Notes under the pieces: model-generated
Told to the model about the DNA's origin: nothing
The model's input: the letters and a program-made list of their open reading frames with translations, nothing else
Databases searched by the model: none
DNA from: Brevundimonas sp.
GTDB lineage: Bacteria; Pseudomonadota; Alphaproteobacteria; Caulobacterales; Caulobacteraceae
Length of the DNA: 10,157 nucleotides
Assembly: GCF_031082345.1 (NCBI RefSeq)
Contig: NZ_JAVHLH010000066.1
Coordinates: forward strand, 1,662-11,818
Direction: 5' to 3'
Position numbers and translations under genes: made by a program
In this document: piece after piece, positions 1-7,362 of the stretch
How the letters are laid out: each line of letters begins with the position of its first letter
How positions within the stretch are numbered: position 1 is the first letter of the stretch

Positions 1-2
1 GC

Positions 3-764
3 TATCTGAAGGTCACGGTGGACACCGATTTCGGCCCGGCCGAGCAGGAGATCCTGTTCCCGCCGAACCCGGGCTCGATCTACCACATGACCAAGACCCA
101 GGACGCCCTGCTGTTCCAGTTCTACGCCAAGAACGACGGCGTCCGGATCACCGACCTGCACCAGGGCATCGTCTGGGGCGCCCAGACCGAGGAGACGCGC
201 CAGGACGAGCGGCTGATCAACCGCTTCGACTATGACGGCGACTACGGCACGGTGCTGAACCGCTTCCTGATGCAGGCGGCGGTCGGCTATCCGCTGACGG
301 TGCACGGCACCGGCGGGCAGACGCGGGCCTTCATCCACATCCAGGATACGGTCCGCTGCGTCGAGCTGGCGCTGAAGAACCCGCCGAAGGCCGGCGAACG
401 GGTCAAGATCCTCAACCAGATGACCGAGAGCCGGCGCGTCCGCGATCTCGCCGCCCTGATCGCCGACATGACCGGGGCCGAGGTCCACAACGTCCCCAAC
501 CCGCGCCAGGAAGCCGACGAGAACGAGCTGATCGTCGCCAACGACCAGTTCCGCGAACTGGGCCTCAAGCCGATCACCCTGGCCGAGGGGCTGATGCAGG
601 ACGTCACCGAGATCGCCCGGCGCTACGCCCACCGCGCCGACCTGACCAAGGTGCCTTGCGTCTCGACCTGGAACAGCAAGCGGGCCGACGCGCTGAAGGT
701 CGAACCGGTCGTGGTCGCGCCCCCGGCCGGCGCCCCCTCCCCCGTCCGCGTCCTGTCGGCCTGA
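3..764 (+). CDS. sqdB: UDP-sulfoquinovose synthase (SqdB/SQD1-like), 3' part
   Basis: Partial gene: the frame is open to the left edge (codons Y-L-K-V-T precede the GTG at 18), so the true start and the N-terminal NAD-binding Rossmann motif lie outside the window. The family is an extended short-chain dehydrogenase that makes UDP-sulfoquinovose from UDP-glucose and sulfite, the head-group donor for the sulfolipid SQDG. Visible here are the catalytic YxxxK (Y at 81-83, K at 93-95, in SIYHMTK), the DLHQGIVWG segment, the LNRFLMQAAVG-PLTVHG-GGQTR block that contacts the nucleotide sugar, and the VPNPRxEADENE motif. All of these resemble plant SQD1 closely. After the end of the family domain there is a tail of about 30 residues rich in Pro, Ala and Val, ending at TGA 762-764. 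A lipid glycosyltransferase would be the expected upstream neighbour, but it is not visible. Other nucleotide-sugar epimerases are possible but fit these motifs less well. Confidence 0.8.
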   Translation, partial: YLKVTVDTDFGPAEQEILFPPNPGSIYHMTKTQDALLFQFYAKNDGVRITDLHQGIVWGAQTEETRQDERLINRFDYDGDYGTVLNRFLMQAAVGYPLTVHGTGGQTRAFIHIQDTVRCVELALKNPPKAGERVKILNQMTESRRVRDLAALIADMTGAEVHNVPNPRQEADENELIVANDQFRELGLKPITLAEGLMQDVTEIARRYAHRADLTKVPCVSTWNSKRADALKVEPVVVAPPAGAPSPVRVLSA

Positions 765-774
765 TCGCAGAGGG

Positions 775-1659
775 ATGGAGTCCGGCGTCGCCCCTCCGAG
801 ACTGCTGATCTTCGGCGGCGGCTGGCTGGGACAGGCGGCGGCGCGGGAAGCGGTGCGCCGGGGCGGTCGCGCCGCCCTGACCAGCCGTGATCCCGAAACC
901 CGAAAGCGGCTCGAGGCTGACGGATTCGCGGCGCTCGACCCGGCCGACGACCGCGCGCTCGACCGCGCCGTCGGCGAGGCCAACGCCATTCTCGTCACCG
1001 CCCCGCCCGAGAGCGACGGCTGCCCCGGACTGAAGCGGTTGATCCCCGCCGTCACGCGCACCGGCGCCTGGCCCGACTGGATCGGCTATGTCTCCTCGAC
1101 GGCGGTGTACGGCGACCGGGCCGGCGGCTGGGCCTTCGAGGACGATGCGCTCAACGCCGCCTCGCTGGAGGGCGCCCGCAGGGTCCGGGCCGAGCGCGAC
1201 TGGCTGGAGGCGGGTCAGGGCATGGGGCTGACGGTGCAGGTCTTCCGCCTGCCCGCCCTCTACGGCCCCGGCCGCTCGCCGGTCGACCGGCTGCGCGCCG
1301 GCACGGCCCGCATCGTCCGCAAGCCCGGCCAGGTGTTCAACCGCGTCCATGTCGATGACGCCGTCTCGGGCCTGTTCGCCTCCATGGCCCGGCCCCGGCC
1401 CGGCGCGGCCTACACCCTGTGCGACGATGAACCCGCGCCGGCCGACGTGGTCATGGCGGGGGCGGCGCAGCGGCTGGGCCTGCCGCGGCCGCCCGAGGTC
1501 GATCTGGACGACCCGTCGGTGTCGGACGGCATGCGGCGGTTCTATCTGGACTCGAAACGCCTCTCGAACGCCCGCGCCAAGGCCGAACTGGGCTGGCGGC
1601 CGAAATATCCGAGCTGGCGTGAGGGGCTGGAGGCGATGCTGGACGACGGCGCGACATAG
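775..1659 (+). CDS. Atypical SDR / NAD(P)-dependent epimerase-like protein (YeeZ-like)
   Basis: A 294-residue protein with a Rossmann nucleotide-binding motif at the N terminus (FGGGWLGQ, residues 13-20), a mid-domain VSSTAVYG (106-113), RLPALYGPGRSP (158-169) and NRVHVDDAV (189-197). This order is typical of extended short-chain dehydrogenases of the YeeZ-like, atypical type. The usual catalytic YxxxK is not seen: the expected place reads GARRVRAERDWL (about 133-144), with no tyrosine. It may therefore bind a dinucleotide without standard SDR chemistry, and the substrate is unknown. No signal peptide is visible, so it is probably cytoplasmic. ATG 775 lies 10 bp after the sqdB-like stop, suggesting co-transcription. 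The purine run AGAGGG directly abuts the ATG, which is closer than an ideal ribosome-binding site, but no better start exists before the GGGWLG motif. The stop codon falls inside the first unit of the CGACAT array. Confidence 0.82.
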   Translation: MESGVAPPRLLIFGGGWLGQAAAREAVRRGGRAALTSRDPETRKRLEADGFAALDPADDRALDRAVGEANAILVTAPPESDGCPGLKRLIPAVTRTGAWPDWIGYVSSTAVYGDRAGGWAFEDDALNAASLEGARRVRAERDWLEAGQGMGLTVQVFRLPALYGPGRSPVDRLRAGTARIVRKPGQVFNRVHVDDAVSGLFASMARPRPGAAYTLCDDEPAPADVVMAGAAQRLGLPRPPEVDLDDPSVSDGMRRFYLDSKRLSNARAKAELGWRPKYPSWREGLEAMLDDGAT

Positions 1660-1771
1660 GCGACATCGGGCCGATACATTTCCGGCCATACATCCGCGAC
1701 ATCGGCGCCCACGACATGGTCGACATGCGGGACAAACGCGACATCGACCCTCTCCCGGCGCCAATCGACAT
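1652..1771. repeat. Degenerate 9-bp array with CGACAT core
   Basis: CGACAT occurs seven times in 120 bp, starting at 1652, 1661, 1697, 1712, 1721, 1739 and 1766. The spacings are 9, 36, 15, 9, 18 and 27, which are multiples of 9 apart from one 15. The best-preserved part is four adjacent 9-mers at 1712-1747 (CGACATGGT, CGACATGCG, GGACAAACG, CGACATCGA). The first copy overlaps the last codons of the upstream gene. The array is not palindromic, so it is unlikely to be a terminator by itself. It opens a stretch of about 325 bp without genes between two convergent genes. Its function is unknown. Confidence 0.6.
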
Positions 1772-1799
1772 TCGGCAGTCTCCCTGGCGCCCCTCCGCG

Positions 1800-1943
1800 C
1801 CCGTCATTCCGGGGCCGCGTAGCGGAACCCGGAACCCAGGAGATCGGCCCGGGGGGGTCGCGGCGCGGCCAGGGCCGGTTTCCGGACGCCTGGGTTCCGG
1901 GTTCTGTTCCCGGCTACGCCGGTCCCAGCCCCGGAATGACGGG
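1800..1943. repeat. Palindromic interspersed (MITE/REP-like) intergenic element
   Basis: A long imperfect inverted repeat. The 16-bp outer ends pair perfectly (1800-1815, CCCGTCATTCCGGGGC, with 1928-1943). A 7-bp middle block pairs (GCGTAGC 1817-1823 with 1913-1919). A 16-bp inner block also pairs perfectly (1825-1840, GAACCCGGAACCCAGG, with 1889-1904). About 48 bp form the unpaired centre. It contains no transposase. It sits between two convergent genes, where its RNA could fold into a long hairpin and help end transcription from either side. The style (TCATTCCGGGGC ends, TGGGTTCCGGGTT core) matches interspersed repeats I associate with Caulobacteraceae and related genomes. No clear target-site duplication is visible at its ends. 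Confidence 0.75.
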
Positions 1944-1985
1944 ATGGGAGGAACGCGAACGGCCCCGGTTGAAGGTCGATTGGAC

Positions 1986-2597
1986 CTAGAACGGCAGCAG
2001 ATTGCGCTGGCGGCTGTAGGCCATGGTGCCGACGTTGGCGCCGAGGCGCAGGCCGACGCCGGTACGGATCGGGGCCAGGACGATGCCGTCGGCGCGCTGG
2101 TAGTTCACCCCCACGCCGCCGACCAGATAGGCCGAGCCCTCGACCCCCGGGTAGCGGCGGTAGAGCATGTCGGGGTGGTAGAGGCCGTAGACCAGGGTGA
2201 AGACCCGGCTGGCGTTGCCGCCGACGTCCCAGCCGATCGAAATGCCCTGCCAGAACACCTCCTGCGAGGCCGACAGGTCCTTCATGTGCAGGGCGCCGCG
2301 GCCGTAGCGCAGGCCGACGCCGGCGGCGCCCGAGCCCTCCTCGCCCGCAATATAGGCGGTCGGGCGGTCGCCCTGGTCGGCGAAGATCCGCTCGATGGCG
2401 GCGCCGATGGCCTCGGCGGCGATGCCCAGCTCGCGCGACCCGGCTGCGATCAGTTCGTCGGCGGTGTAGGCCGGGGCGTCCTGATCCGAGCGGATCGGAT
2501 AGTTGGGATCCGAGGCGGGGGCGGTGGCGCAGGCGGACAGGCCCGAGGCCCCGGCGGTGGCGGCGAGACCGGAAAGGATCAGCTGGCGACGATGCAT
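1986..2597 (-). CDS. eipA: EipA-like DUF1134 envelope lipoprotein
   Basis: A 203-residue protein. The body (FADQGDRPTAYIAGEEGSG, VGLRYGRG, SIGWDVGGNASRVFTLVYGL, YPGVEGSAYLVGGVGVNYQR, LAPIRTGVGLRLGANVG, ending near RQRNLLPF) matches the DUF1134 family. Its Brucella member EipA is a periplasmic eight-stranded beta-barrel needed for envelope stress resistance, and its gene is activated by CtrA. The N terminus is MHRRQLIL, then a short hydrophobic stretch, then the lipobox LSAC (20-23). This predicts a lipoprotein with Cys23 as the modified residue. The paired arginines before LIL also make a Tat-type signal possible. Residue +2 is Ala rather than Asp, which favours the outer membrane by the E. 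coli rule. ATG 2597 is preceded by CGGAG (2606-2610) at good spacing. It is transcribed away from the S41 peptidase gene. The family call is firm; the function is by homology. Confidence 0.88.
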   Translation of the reverse strand: MHRRQLILSGLAATAGASGLSACATAPASDPNYPIRSDQDAPAYTADELIAAGSRELGIAAEAIGAAIERIFADQGDRPTAYIAGEEGSGAAGVGLRYGRGALHMKDLSASQEVFWQGISIGWDVGGNASRVFTLVYGLYHPDMLYRRYPGVEGSAYLVGGVGVNYQRADGIVLAPIRTGVGLRLGANVGTMAYSRQRNLLPF

Positions 2598-2676
2598 GGC
2601 GATGGCTCCGAAGGCGGGGACGGTCCGCCCGACTCGCGCGGGCGCTTGCCGGCACCGTCACCGCTCTTTGAGTCAG

Positions 2677-2707
2677 CCTTGCGGCGGCAAGGTTAACGCA
2701 ACCTTTC
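2677..2707 (-). promoter_or_regulatory. Palindrome plus partial CtrA-like site upstream of eipA
   Basis: A perfect 6-bp inverted repeat with a 4-bp centre (CCTTGC-GGCG-GCAAGG, 2677-2692) directly abuts TTAA-N7-TTTC (2693-2707). The CtrA consensus is TTAA-N7-TTAA, so one half is intact and the other keeps two of four bases. The site is about 95-110 bp upstream of the eipA-like start. The Brucella eipA gene is known to be activated by CtrA, which makes this imperfect site worth listing. I see no convincing -35/-10 pair beside it. Confidence 0.3.
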
Positions 2708-2884
2708 CCGCCCCTCATCCACCAGCCGGCCCTGCGTTGGCCGAGGAGGTCAGATGGGCGACGCGCCGGGGTGGTCGCCCGCGGAATCCTCACCACCGGT
2801 GAGACTGCAAGGCCGCCGTGGAACTGGCCTTCGCCAACGGGGCTTCGCTGGAGAACCCGGTCGGCGGCTTCAGCGACCGGTCAG

Positions 2885-2910
2885 CTGGCGGGGCATGACA
2901 ACGCTTTAAC
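2885..2910 (+). promoter_or_regulatory. Candidate sigma-73-type promoter for the S41 peptidase gene
   Basis: CTGGCGG (2885-2891), an 11-bp spacer, and GCTTTAAC (2903-2910) match the Caulobacter housekeeping consensus TTGaCgS-N10-14-GCtANAWC at 5 of 7 and 7 of 8 positions. Transcription would start near 2917, giving a leader of about 86 nt before the ATG at 3003. The call rests on consensus matching by eye only. Confidence 0.35.
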
Positions 2911-3002
2911 GTGACAGCGGAGAGGTAGACATTAGGAGGCGCGGAGGCCGCGTCGGACACGAGGAGCGGCGCCGTTCGACGGGATCCCAGGGGGACGAGG
3001 AA

Positions 3003-4445
3003 ATGAGACGACTGATCCGGCTGCTGGCCACCGGCGTGACCGCCGCCCTTTGGGCCGGAAGCGTCCATGCCCAGACCGCCGCCTCCGCCGAGGGGTGGCG
3101 GCAGCTCGCCCGGGCCGACCTGGACGCCGCCCACGCCCTGATCCTCGAAAACCACCCCGGGGCCGTCCCGGAGCTCGGCGACGAGTCCTTCCGGCAGCGG
3201 ATGCGGCTCGGCTATGACACCGCCCTGGGCCGCATCCCCGCCGTCGACGGCTATGCCGGCTACACCGCCGTCCTCGCCGGGTTCGCCACCTCGTTCGGCG
3301 ACGAACATGTCTGGTCGAACCCGAGGCTGCGGGGCGTTCCCTACGCCTGGGCCGGGCTGGTCATGACCCGACGCGGGGGAACCTGGGTGGTCGCCGCCCG
3401 GGACGGCGACGACCAGAGCCTCGTCGGGGCCCGGCTGGCGTCCTGCGACGGCGAGCCGGCCGAAGCCGTGGCGGCCGCCCGCCTGGCCTTCCGCGTGTCC
3501 GCGCCGGTCGAGGCCCAGTACATCGCCCACGGCGGCTTCATGTTCGTCGACGACGGCAACCCGTTCCTTTCCCGGCCGCGGACCTGCGTGTTCGAGTCAG
3601 CGGACGGCCCGGTCAGCGTCGAGATGGAATGGCGGCCCGTCGCCACGCCTCGCCTGGCCGAGGCGCTGAATGCGGCGGCGGGCGGAGCGCGGGCCGGCTT
3701 CGGGGTCCGCCGCAGCGGCGACCAATGGTGGATCGCCATGGAGCGCCTGTCGGATGAGGCCGCCGCCGTGGTGGACAGCTTCGAGGCCCAGGCCCCGGAC
3801 TGGCGCGACAGCCCCGCCCTGGTGATCGACCTGCGCGGCAACGGCGGCGGCGACTCGCGCCACGGGCGGCGGCTGGCGGATGTCATCTACGGCGCCGACC
3901 ATACGGCGGCCCGGCTGCGCGGCGGAACGGCCTGCGCGGCGCTGTGGCGGGCCTCGCCCGGCAACGCCGCCCATGTGCGCGCCTTCGCGGCCCGGGCGCA
4001 GGATCCCCAGACGGCCCGCTACTACGAGACCCTGGCCGACGACATCGACCGGGCCATCGCCGAGGGGCGACCGTTCGACGAGCCGGTTCCGGACTGCGCG
4101 CCCGGCGAACCGACGGCGGCCGCGGCGCCGGCGCCAGCCTATCAGGGCCGGGTCTTCATCGTGACCGACCATGCCTGCTTCAGCTCGTGCCTGCTGATGG
4201 TGCGCGACTTCCGGACGCTGGGCGCCACCCATGTCGGCGAAGCGACCAATGTGTCGACGCGCTACATGGAGGTGCGCGAGATCGTCCTGCCGTCCGGGCT
4301 GACGAATTTCAGCACCCTGCAGAAGGTCGCCATCGGCGGAGACGCGGACATCGGACCGTTCACGCCCGAGCACGTTTTCCCGGGACAGATGAGCGACACG
4401 ACGGCGCTGGAGGCCTGGATCGCCGGGCTCCCGCCGCAACCCTGA
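3003..4445 (+). CDS. Secreted S41-family (tricorn/CtpA-like) peptidase
   Basis: A 480-residue protein with a Sec signal peptide (MRRLIRLL, hydrophobic core, VHA|Q at about 23/24), so it acts in the periplasm or outside the cell. The S41 hallmarks appear in order: GDEHVW (99-104) with a likely catalytic His102, VIDLRGNGGGDS (274-285) forming the strand-loop of the active-site core, and VTDHACFSSCLL (387-398) holding the likely nucleophile Ser394. No lysine lies where CtpA-type Ser-Lys enzymes have one (about 25 residues after the serine), so a tricorn-like serine-histidine arrangement is more likely. Cys392 and Cys396 flank the nucleophile. Between the RGNGGG core and the serine there is an insert of about 100 residues (about 287-380), ending in a low-complexity Ala/Pro linker. 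ATG 3003 has AGGGGG 8 nt upstream. It converges on pheT with only 24 bp between the two stop codons. The substrate is unknown. Confidence 0.83.
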   Translation: MRRLIRLLATGVTAALWAGSVHAQTAASAEGWRQLARADLDAAHALILENHPGAVPELGDESFRQRMRLGYDTALGRIPAVDGYAGYTAVLAGFATSFGDEHVWSNPRLRGVPYAWAGLVMTRRGGTWVVAARDGDDQSLVGARLASCDGEPAEAVAAARLAFRVSAPVEAQYIAHGGFMFVDDGNPFLSRPRTCVFESADGPVSVEMEWRPVATPRLAEALNAAAGGARAGFGVRRSGDQWWIAMERLSDEAAAVVDSFEAQAPDWRDSPALVIDLRGNGGGDSRHGRRLADVIYGADHTAARLRGGTACAALWRASPGNAAHVRAFAARAQDPQTARYYETLADDIDRAIAEGRPFDEPVPDCAPGEPTAAAAPAPAYQGRVFIVTDHACFSSCLLMVRDFRTLGATHVGEATNVSTRYMEVREIVLPSGLTNFSTLQKVAIGGDADIGPFTPEHVFPGQMSDTTALEAWIAGLPPQP

Positions 4446-4450
4446 TACGA

Positions 4451-4464
4451 CGGCCGCAGGGCCG
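4451..4464. terminator. Small GC hairpin between convergent stops
   Basis: CGGCC-GCAG-GGCCG (stem 5 bp, loop 4 nt) fills the short gap between the S41 peptidase stop (4443-4445) and the pheT stop (4470-4472). It reads as a stem from both strands and could act as a shared terminator. No T-run follows on either strand, so intrinsic termination is uncertain. Confidence 0.3.
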
Positions 4465-4469
4465 GCGCG

Positions 4470-6893
4470 TCAGGTCCGGAGCGAGCCGCCGGCCTTGCCC
4501 GCCGCCGCCACGACCTTGGCCGACAGGGCCTCGATCTCGGCCTCGGTCAGGGTCGCCTCGCGGGGCTGGATGACCACCTCGAGCGCCACCGACTTCTGGC
4601 CCTCGGCCACGCCCGCGCCGCGGTAGACGTCGAACACCCGGACCTCGGCGATCAGGGCCTTGTCGGCGCCGGACACGGCCCGGACGAGGTCGCCGGTCGC
4701 CCGGCCCTCTTCCACCACGAAGGCGAAGTCGCGGGTCAGAGGCATCAGCGGGGCCAGCGAGGCGGCGCCGCGCGCCTTGGTGGCCTTGCCGCGCGGCTCG
4801 GGCACGGCGTCGATCACGATCTCGAAGGCCAGCATGGGGCCGTCGGCGTCCAGCGCCTTGAGCACGCGCGGGTGCAGGGCGCCGAACTCGGCCATGACAT
4901 TCTTCGGACCCAGTTGCAGCCGGGCCGAGCGGCCGGGGTGCCACCAGTCGCGGTTCTGGCCTTGGGCCAATTGCAGCGACGCGGTCGGCGCGCCGATTTC
5001 GTCCAGCAGGGCGATCAGGTCGCCCTTCAGGGCGAACAGGGCGTCCTCGGCGCCGCCGCCCCAGTGGCGCGCGGACCGCGGCGCGACCAGACCGGCGATA
5101 ACGGTGCGCTGGCCGGTGGGGCTGTCGTCCAGATAGATCGGGCCGATCTCGAACAGGGCCGCGTCCGGGTGGCCGCGGTCGGCGTTGCGCGCCGCCGCCT
5201 GGATCAGATTGGGCAGGGTCGAGGGCCGCATGCAGTCGAGGTCGGCCGCGATGGGATTTTCGACCACCAGCCGGTCATCCCCGCCGCCGAACAGGGCCGC
5301 GGTCGACTGTTTGGTGAAGGACCAGGTCACGGCCTCGGCGTAGCCCATGGCCGCCAGCGCGCGGCGGGCGGCGCGCACCCGCGCCTGACGCGGACTGAGC
5401 ACGCCCTTCGACGGGGCGCCGAGGTCGGGCAGCGGGGTCGAGGGCAGCTCGCCATAGCCCTCGATGCGGGCGACCTCCTCGACCAGATCGGCCGGGCCCT
5501 CGACGTCGCGCCGCCACGACGGCGGGGTCACGGTCCACGGAGTCCCGCGCGCGACCTCGAAACCGAGCCGGGTCAGGATTTCGGCGATGCGGTCGTCATC
5601 GAGCGACAGGCCGGTCAGCGATCCGACCCGGGCCGGGTCGAAGGCGAAGGCCGACGGATTGGCCGGCGCCTGTCCGGCCACCACGATCCCGGACGGCTCG
5701 CCGCCGCACAGATCGAGGATCAGCTTCGTCGCCAGCTCCAGCCCCGGAACCACCGAGGCCGGGTCGACGCCGCGCGCGAAGCGGTACTGGGCGTCGGAGT
5801 TGATCGTCAGGGAGCGGCCGGTCTGGGCCGTCAGGATCGGATCGAACCAGGCGCATTCGACGAAGACGTCGACCGTCTCGTCCGAACATCCGGTGGACTC
5901 GCCGCCCATGATGCCGCCCAGGCCGATCGGCCGCTCGCCGGCGGCGTCCGAGATCACGCACATCGACGGGTCGATCGTATAGGTCTTGCCGTCCAGGGCG
6001 ATCAGATGCTCGGACTGGCCGCCCTCCTGCTCCGGCGTCCCGGCCGCGACCTGGCCGGCGCGCACGACGATCTCGCTCCCGACCAGCTTGGCCCTGTCGT
6101 AGACGTGCAGCGGCCGGCAGCGGTCGTAGGCGATCAGGTTGGTGACATCGACCAGGCGGTTGATGGGCCGCAGGCCGATGGCGGTCAGCCGCCGCTGCAG
6201 CCACTCGGGCGAAGGGCCGTTGCTGACGCCGCGGATCAGACGCCCCGCGAACACCGGACACATCTCCGGCGCCTCGATCCGCACCGAGATCGGCGACGGG
6301 AAGGCTCCGGGCACGGGCATCACGGACGGGGTCTGAAGCTGGCCCAGGCTGGCGGCGGCCAGGTCGCGCGCGATGCCGGCCACGCCCAGCCAGTCGGCCC
6401 GGTTGGGGGTGACCTCGAAATCGATCACCGGCTCGGCCCCGAACACGCCGGCAGCGGGGGTTCCGACCGTCAGATCGTCGGCCAGATCGAGGATGCCGTC
6501 GCTGTCGCCGGCCAGCTCAAGCTCGGCGGCCGAGCACAGCATGCCGTGCGAGACCACGCCCCGCACCGGCTTCTCGACCAGCGTCACGCCCAGCCCCGGC
6601 ACATAGGCGCCAATGGGGGCGTAGATGGTGGTCAGGCCCGCCCGCGCATTCGGCGCGCCGCAGACGATCTCCTTCATCCCGTCGACGGTGTCGACCTGGC
6701 AGACCTGCAGCCGGTCGGCGTTGGGATGGCGTTCGGCCGAGACGATCCGCGCCACGGTGAACGGCGCCAGGGCCGCGACGGGGTCGTGAACCTCCTCGAC
6801 CTCGAGCCCGGCCATGGTCATGGCCTCGGCCACGTCCGCGACCTCCGCGTCCGTCTCGAGATGGTCCTTCAGCCAGGAGAGGGTGAATTTCAC
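4470..6893 (-). CDS. pheT: Phenylalanyl-tRNA synthetase beta subunit
   Basis: An 807-residue subunit of the alpha2-beta2 enzyme that charges tRNA-Phe in the cytoplasm. Domains in order: an N-terminal strand-helix ([11 protein letters not shown]), an EMAP/OB-type tRNA-binding domain with HPNADRL (56-62), CGAPN (78-82) and SHGMLCS (115-121), then TPNRADWLG leading into the B3/B4 editing region ([13 protein letters not shown]), B5, the synthetase-like core ([18 protein letters not shown]) and the C-terminal anticodon-binding FDX-ACB domain ([11 protein letters not shown], 718-807). Length is normal for the family. The frame is open further upstream, but homologues begin with MKFTLSWLK, which places the start at the GTG at 6893. 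That codon overlaps the stop of the preceding small gene as GTGA (6890-6893), implying translational coupling. Separation from pheS by two small genes is unusual. Confidence 0.97.
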   Translation of the reverse strand: MKFTLSWLKDHLETDAEVADVAEAMTMAGLEVEEVHDPVAALAPFTVARIVSAERHPNADRLQVCQVDTVDGMKEIVCGAPNARAGLTTIYAPIGAYVPGLGVTLVEKPVRGVVSHGMLCSAAELELAGDSDGILDLADDLTVGTPAAGVFGAEPVIDFEVTPNRADWLGVAGIARDLAAASLGQLQTPSVMPVPGAFPSPISVRIEAPEMCPVFAGRLIRGVSNGPSPEWLQRRLTAIGLRPINRLVDVTNLIAYDRCRPLHVYDRAKLVGSEIVVRAGQVAAGTPEQEGGQSEHLIALDGKTYTIDPSMCVISDAAGERPIGLGGIMGGESTGCSDETVDVFVECAWFDPILTAQTGRSLTINSDAQYRFARGVDPASVVPGLELATKLILDLCGGEPSGIVVAGQAPANPSAFAFDPARVGSLTGLSLDDDRIAEILTRLGFEVARGTPWTVTPPSWRRDVEGPADLVEEVARIEGYGELPSTPLPDLGAPSKGVLSPRQARVRAARRALAAMGYAEAVTWSFTKQSTAALFGGGDDRLVVENPIAADLDCMRPSTLPNLIQAAARNADRGHPDAALFEIGPIYLDDSPTGQRTVIAGLVAPRSARHWGGGAEDALFALKGDLIALLDEIGAPTASLQLAQGQNRDWWHPGRSARLQLGPKNVMAEFGALHPRVLKALDADGPMLAFEIVIDAVPEPRGKATKARGAASLAPLMPLTRDFAFVVEEGRATGDLVRAVSGADKALIAEVRVFDVYRGAGVAEGQKSVALEVVIQPREATLTEAEIEALSAKVVAAAGKAGGSLRT

Positions 6894-7333
6894 GCCGACG
6901 GCTCCGGCGACGACGCGAGCTCCGACAGCGGTTTGACGCCGGCCTGAAGCTCCTCGATCAGCGCGTCCGAGCCGGTGAAGCCGACCTGGACGAAACGGCA
7001 CCGGATGAAGCGGCAATTGGACATGCCGACCACGCCCGCCATCTTGGTCTGACCGACGGGTCGATAGAGCAGGGTCCGGATGTCGGAGGTCGCGCCCATG
7101 GCGCAGCTTTCGAAGACGGTGCCGTTCATCACGGCCATCACCGCCGGCCCCTCGATCACACAGTCGGTGAAGGTCTTGCCGTCGATGAACATCTGGTCCG
7201 CGTTCCAGTGCTGCACGGCCAGCGACGGCAGCCAGACGGCTTCCTTCTCGAAGCTGGTGCGTGCCACCAGGGCGCGGCCGGCGGCTTCCTCGGCGGACAT
7301 GCCGTCGGTCGGGGCGGTCGTTTGGTCGGTCAT
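6890..7333 (-). CDS. Hypothetical protein orfA, paralogue of orfB, between pheS and pheT
   Basis: A 147-residue protein of no family I can name. Residues 1-30 are polar and probably flexible. The core, about 48-130, contains [16 protein letters not shown] (51-66), VFES (73-76), RTLLYRPV (86-93) and CRFIRCRF (107-114), and the C-terminal tail is Ser/Pro/Glu-rich. Short strands with aromatic residues at regular spacing (F-x-x-C-x-I, C-x-F-x-x-C-x-F) suggest a small beta-solenoid, pentapeptide-repeat-like fold; this is inference. There is no signal peptide or membrane segment, so it is probably cytoplasmic. It is clearly paralogous to orfB, about 40% identical by eye over 87 aligned positions. 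Start ATG 7333 follows the orfB stop by 29 bp with a purine-rich GAGAGA upstream. Its stop overlaps the pheT GTG by 4 nt. Function unknown. Confidence 0.85.
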   Translation of the reverse strand: MTDQTTAPTDGMSAEEAAGRALVARTSFEKEAVWLPSLAVQHWNADQMFIDGKTFTDCVIEGPAVMAVMNGTVFESCAMGATSDIRTLLYRPVGQTKMAGVVGMSNCRFIRCRFVQVGFTGSDALIEELQAGVKPLSELASSPEPSA

Positions 7334-7362
7334 GGCTGCGGTCTCTCGATCTCTTTCTGGCG

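Larger units (their letters stand above)
2598..3002. other. Divergent intergenic control region
   Basis: These 405 bp separate the divergent eipA-like and S41 peptidase genes. The left third holds the small palindrome and TTAA site listed separately. The right end holds a sigma-73-like promoter and the peptidase ribosome-binding site (AGGGGG 2989-2994, with GAGG 2997-3000 closer to the ATG). Between about 2710 and 2880 I see no gene with a ribosome-binding site and no recognisable domain. The region is slightly less GC-biased around 2895-2940. It is long for a simple divergent promoter and could hold a small RNA, but nothing in the sequence shows one. Confidence 0.6.

Noticed and set aside
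1652..1771. CGACAT array as a CRISPR
   Set aside because: Repeat units are 6-9 bp and too short, spacers are not unique 30-mers, and no cas genes are present.
1716..2696. 326-codon frame on the plus strand across the CGACAT array, palindrome and eipA antisense
   Set aside because: It crosses two non-coding repeats and then runs antisense to a clear DUF1134 gene.
1804..2796. 330-codon minus-strand frame overlapping eipA in another frame
   Set aside because: Arg/Pro/Gly-rich shadow. The 203-residue frame carries the conserved family motifs.
2818..2898. Tiny GTG-start frame of 26 codons (VELAFANGASLENP and onward) in the divergent region
   Set aside because: No ribosome-binding site and no recognisable product. 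Short open frames are expected by chance in GC-rich DNA.
2790..3530. 246-codon minus-strand frame opposite the start of the peptidase gene
   Set aside because: Antisense to the signal peptide and N-terminal domain of the S41 peptidase, with a composition typical of a shadow.
4872..6947. 691-codon open frame on the plus strand opposite pheT
   Set aside because: Antisense shadow produced by GC-rich third positions. Composition is Gly/Arg/Gln/Asp-rich with no domain, and the opposite strand encodes a clear PheT.
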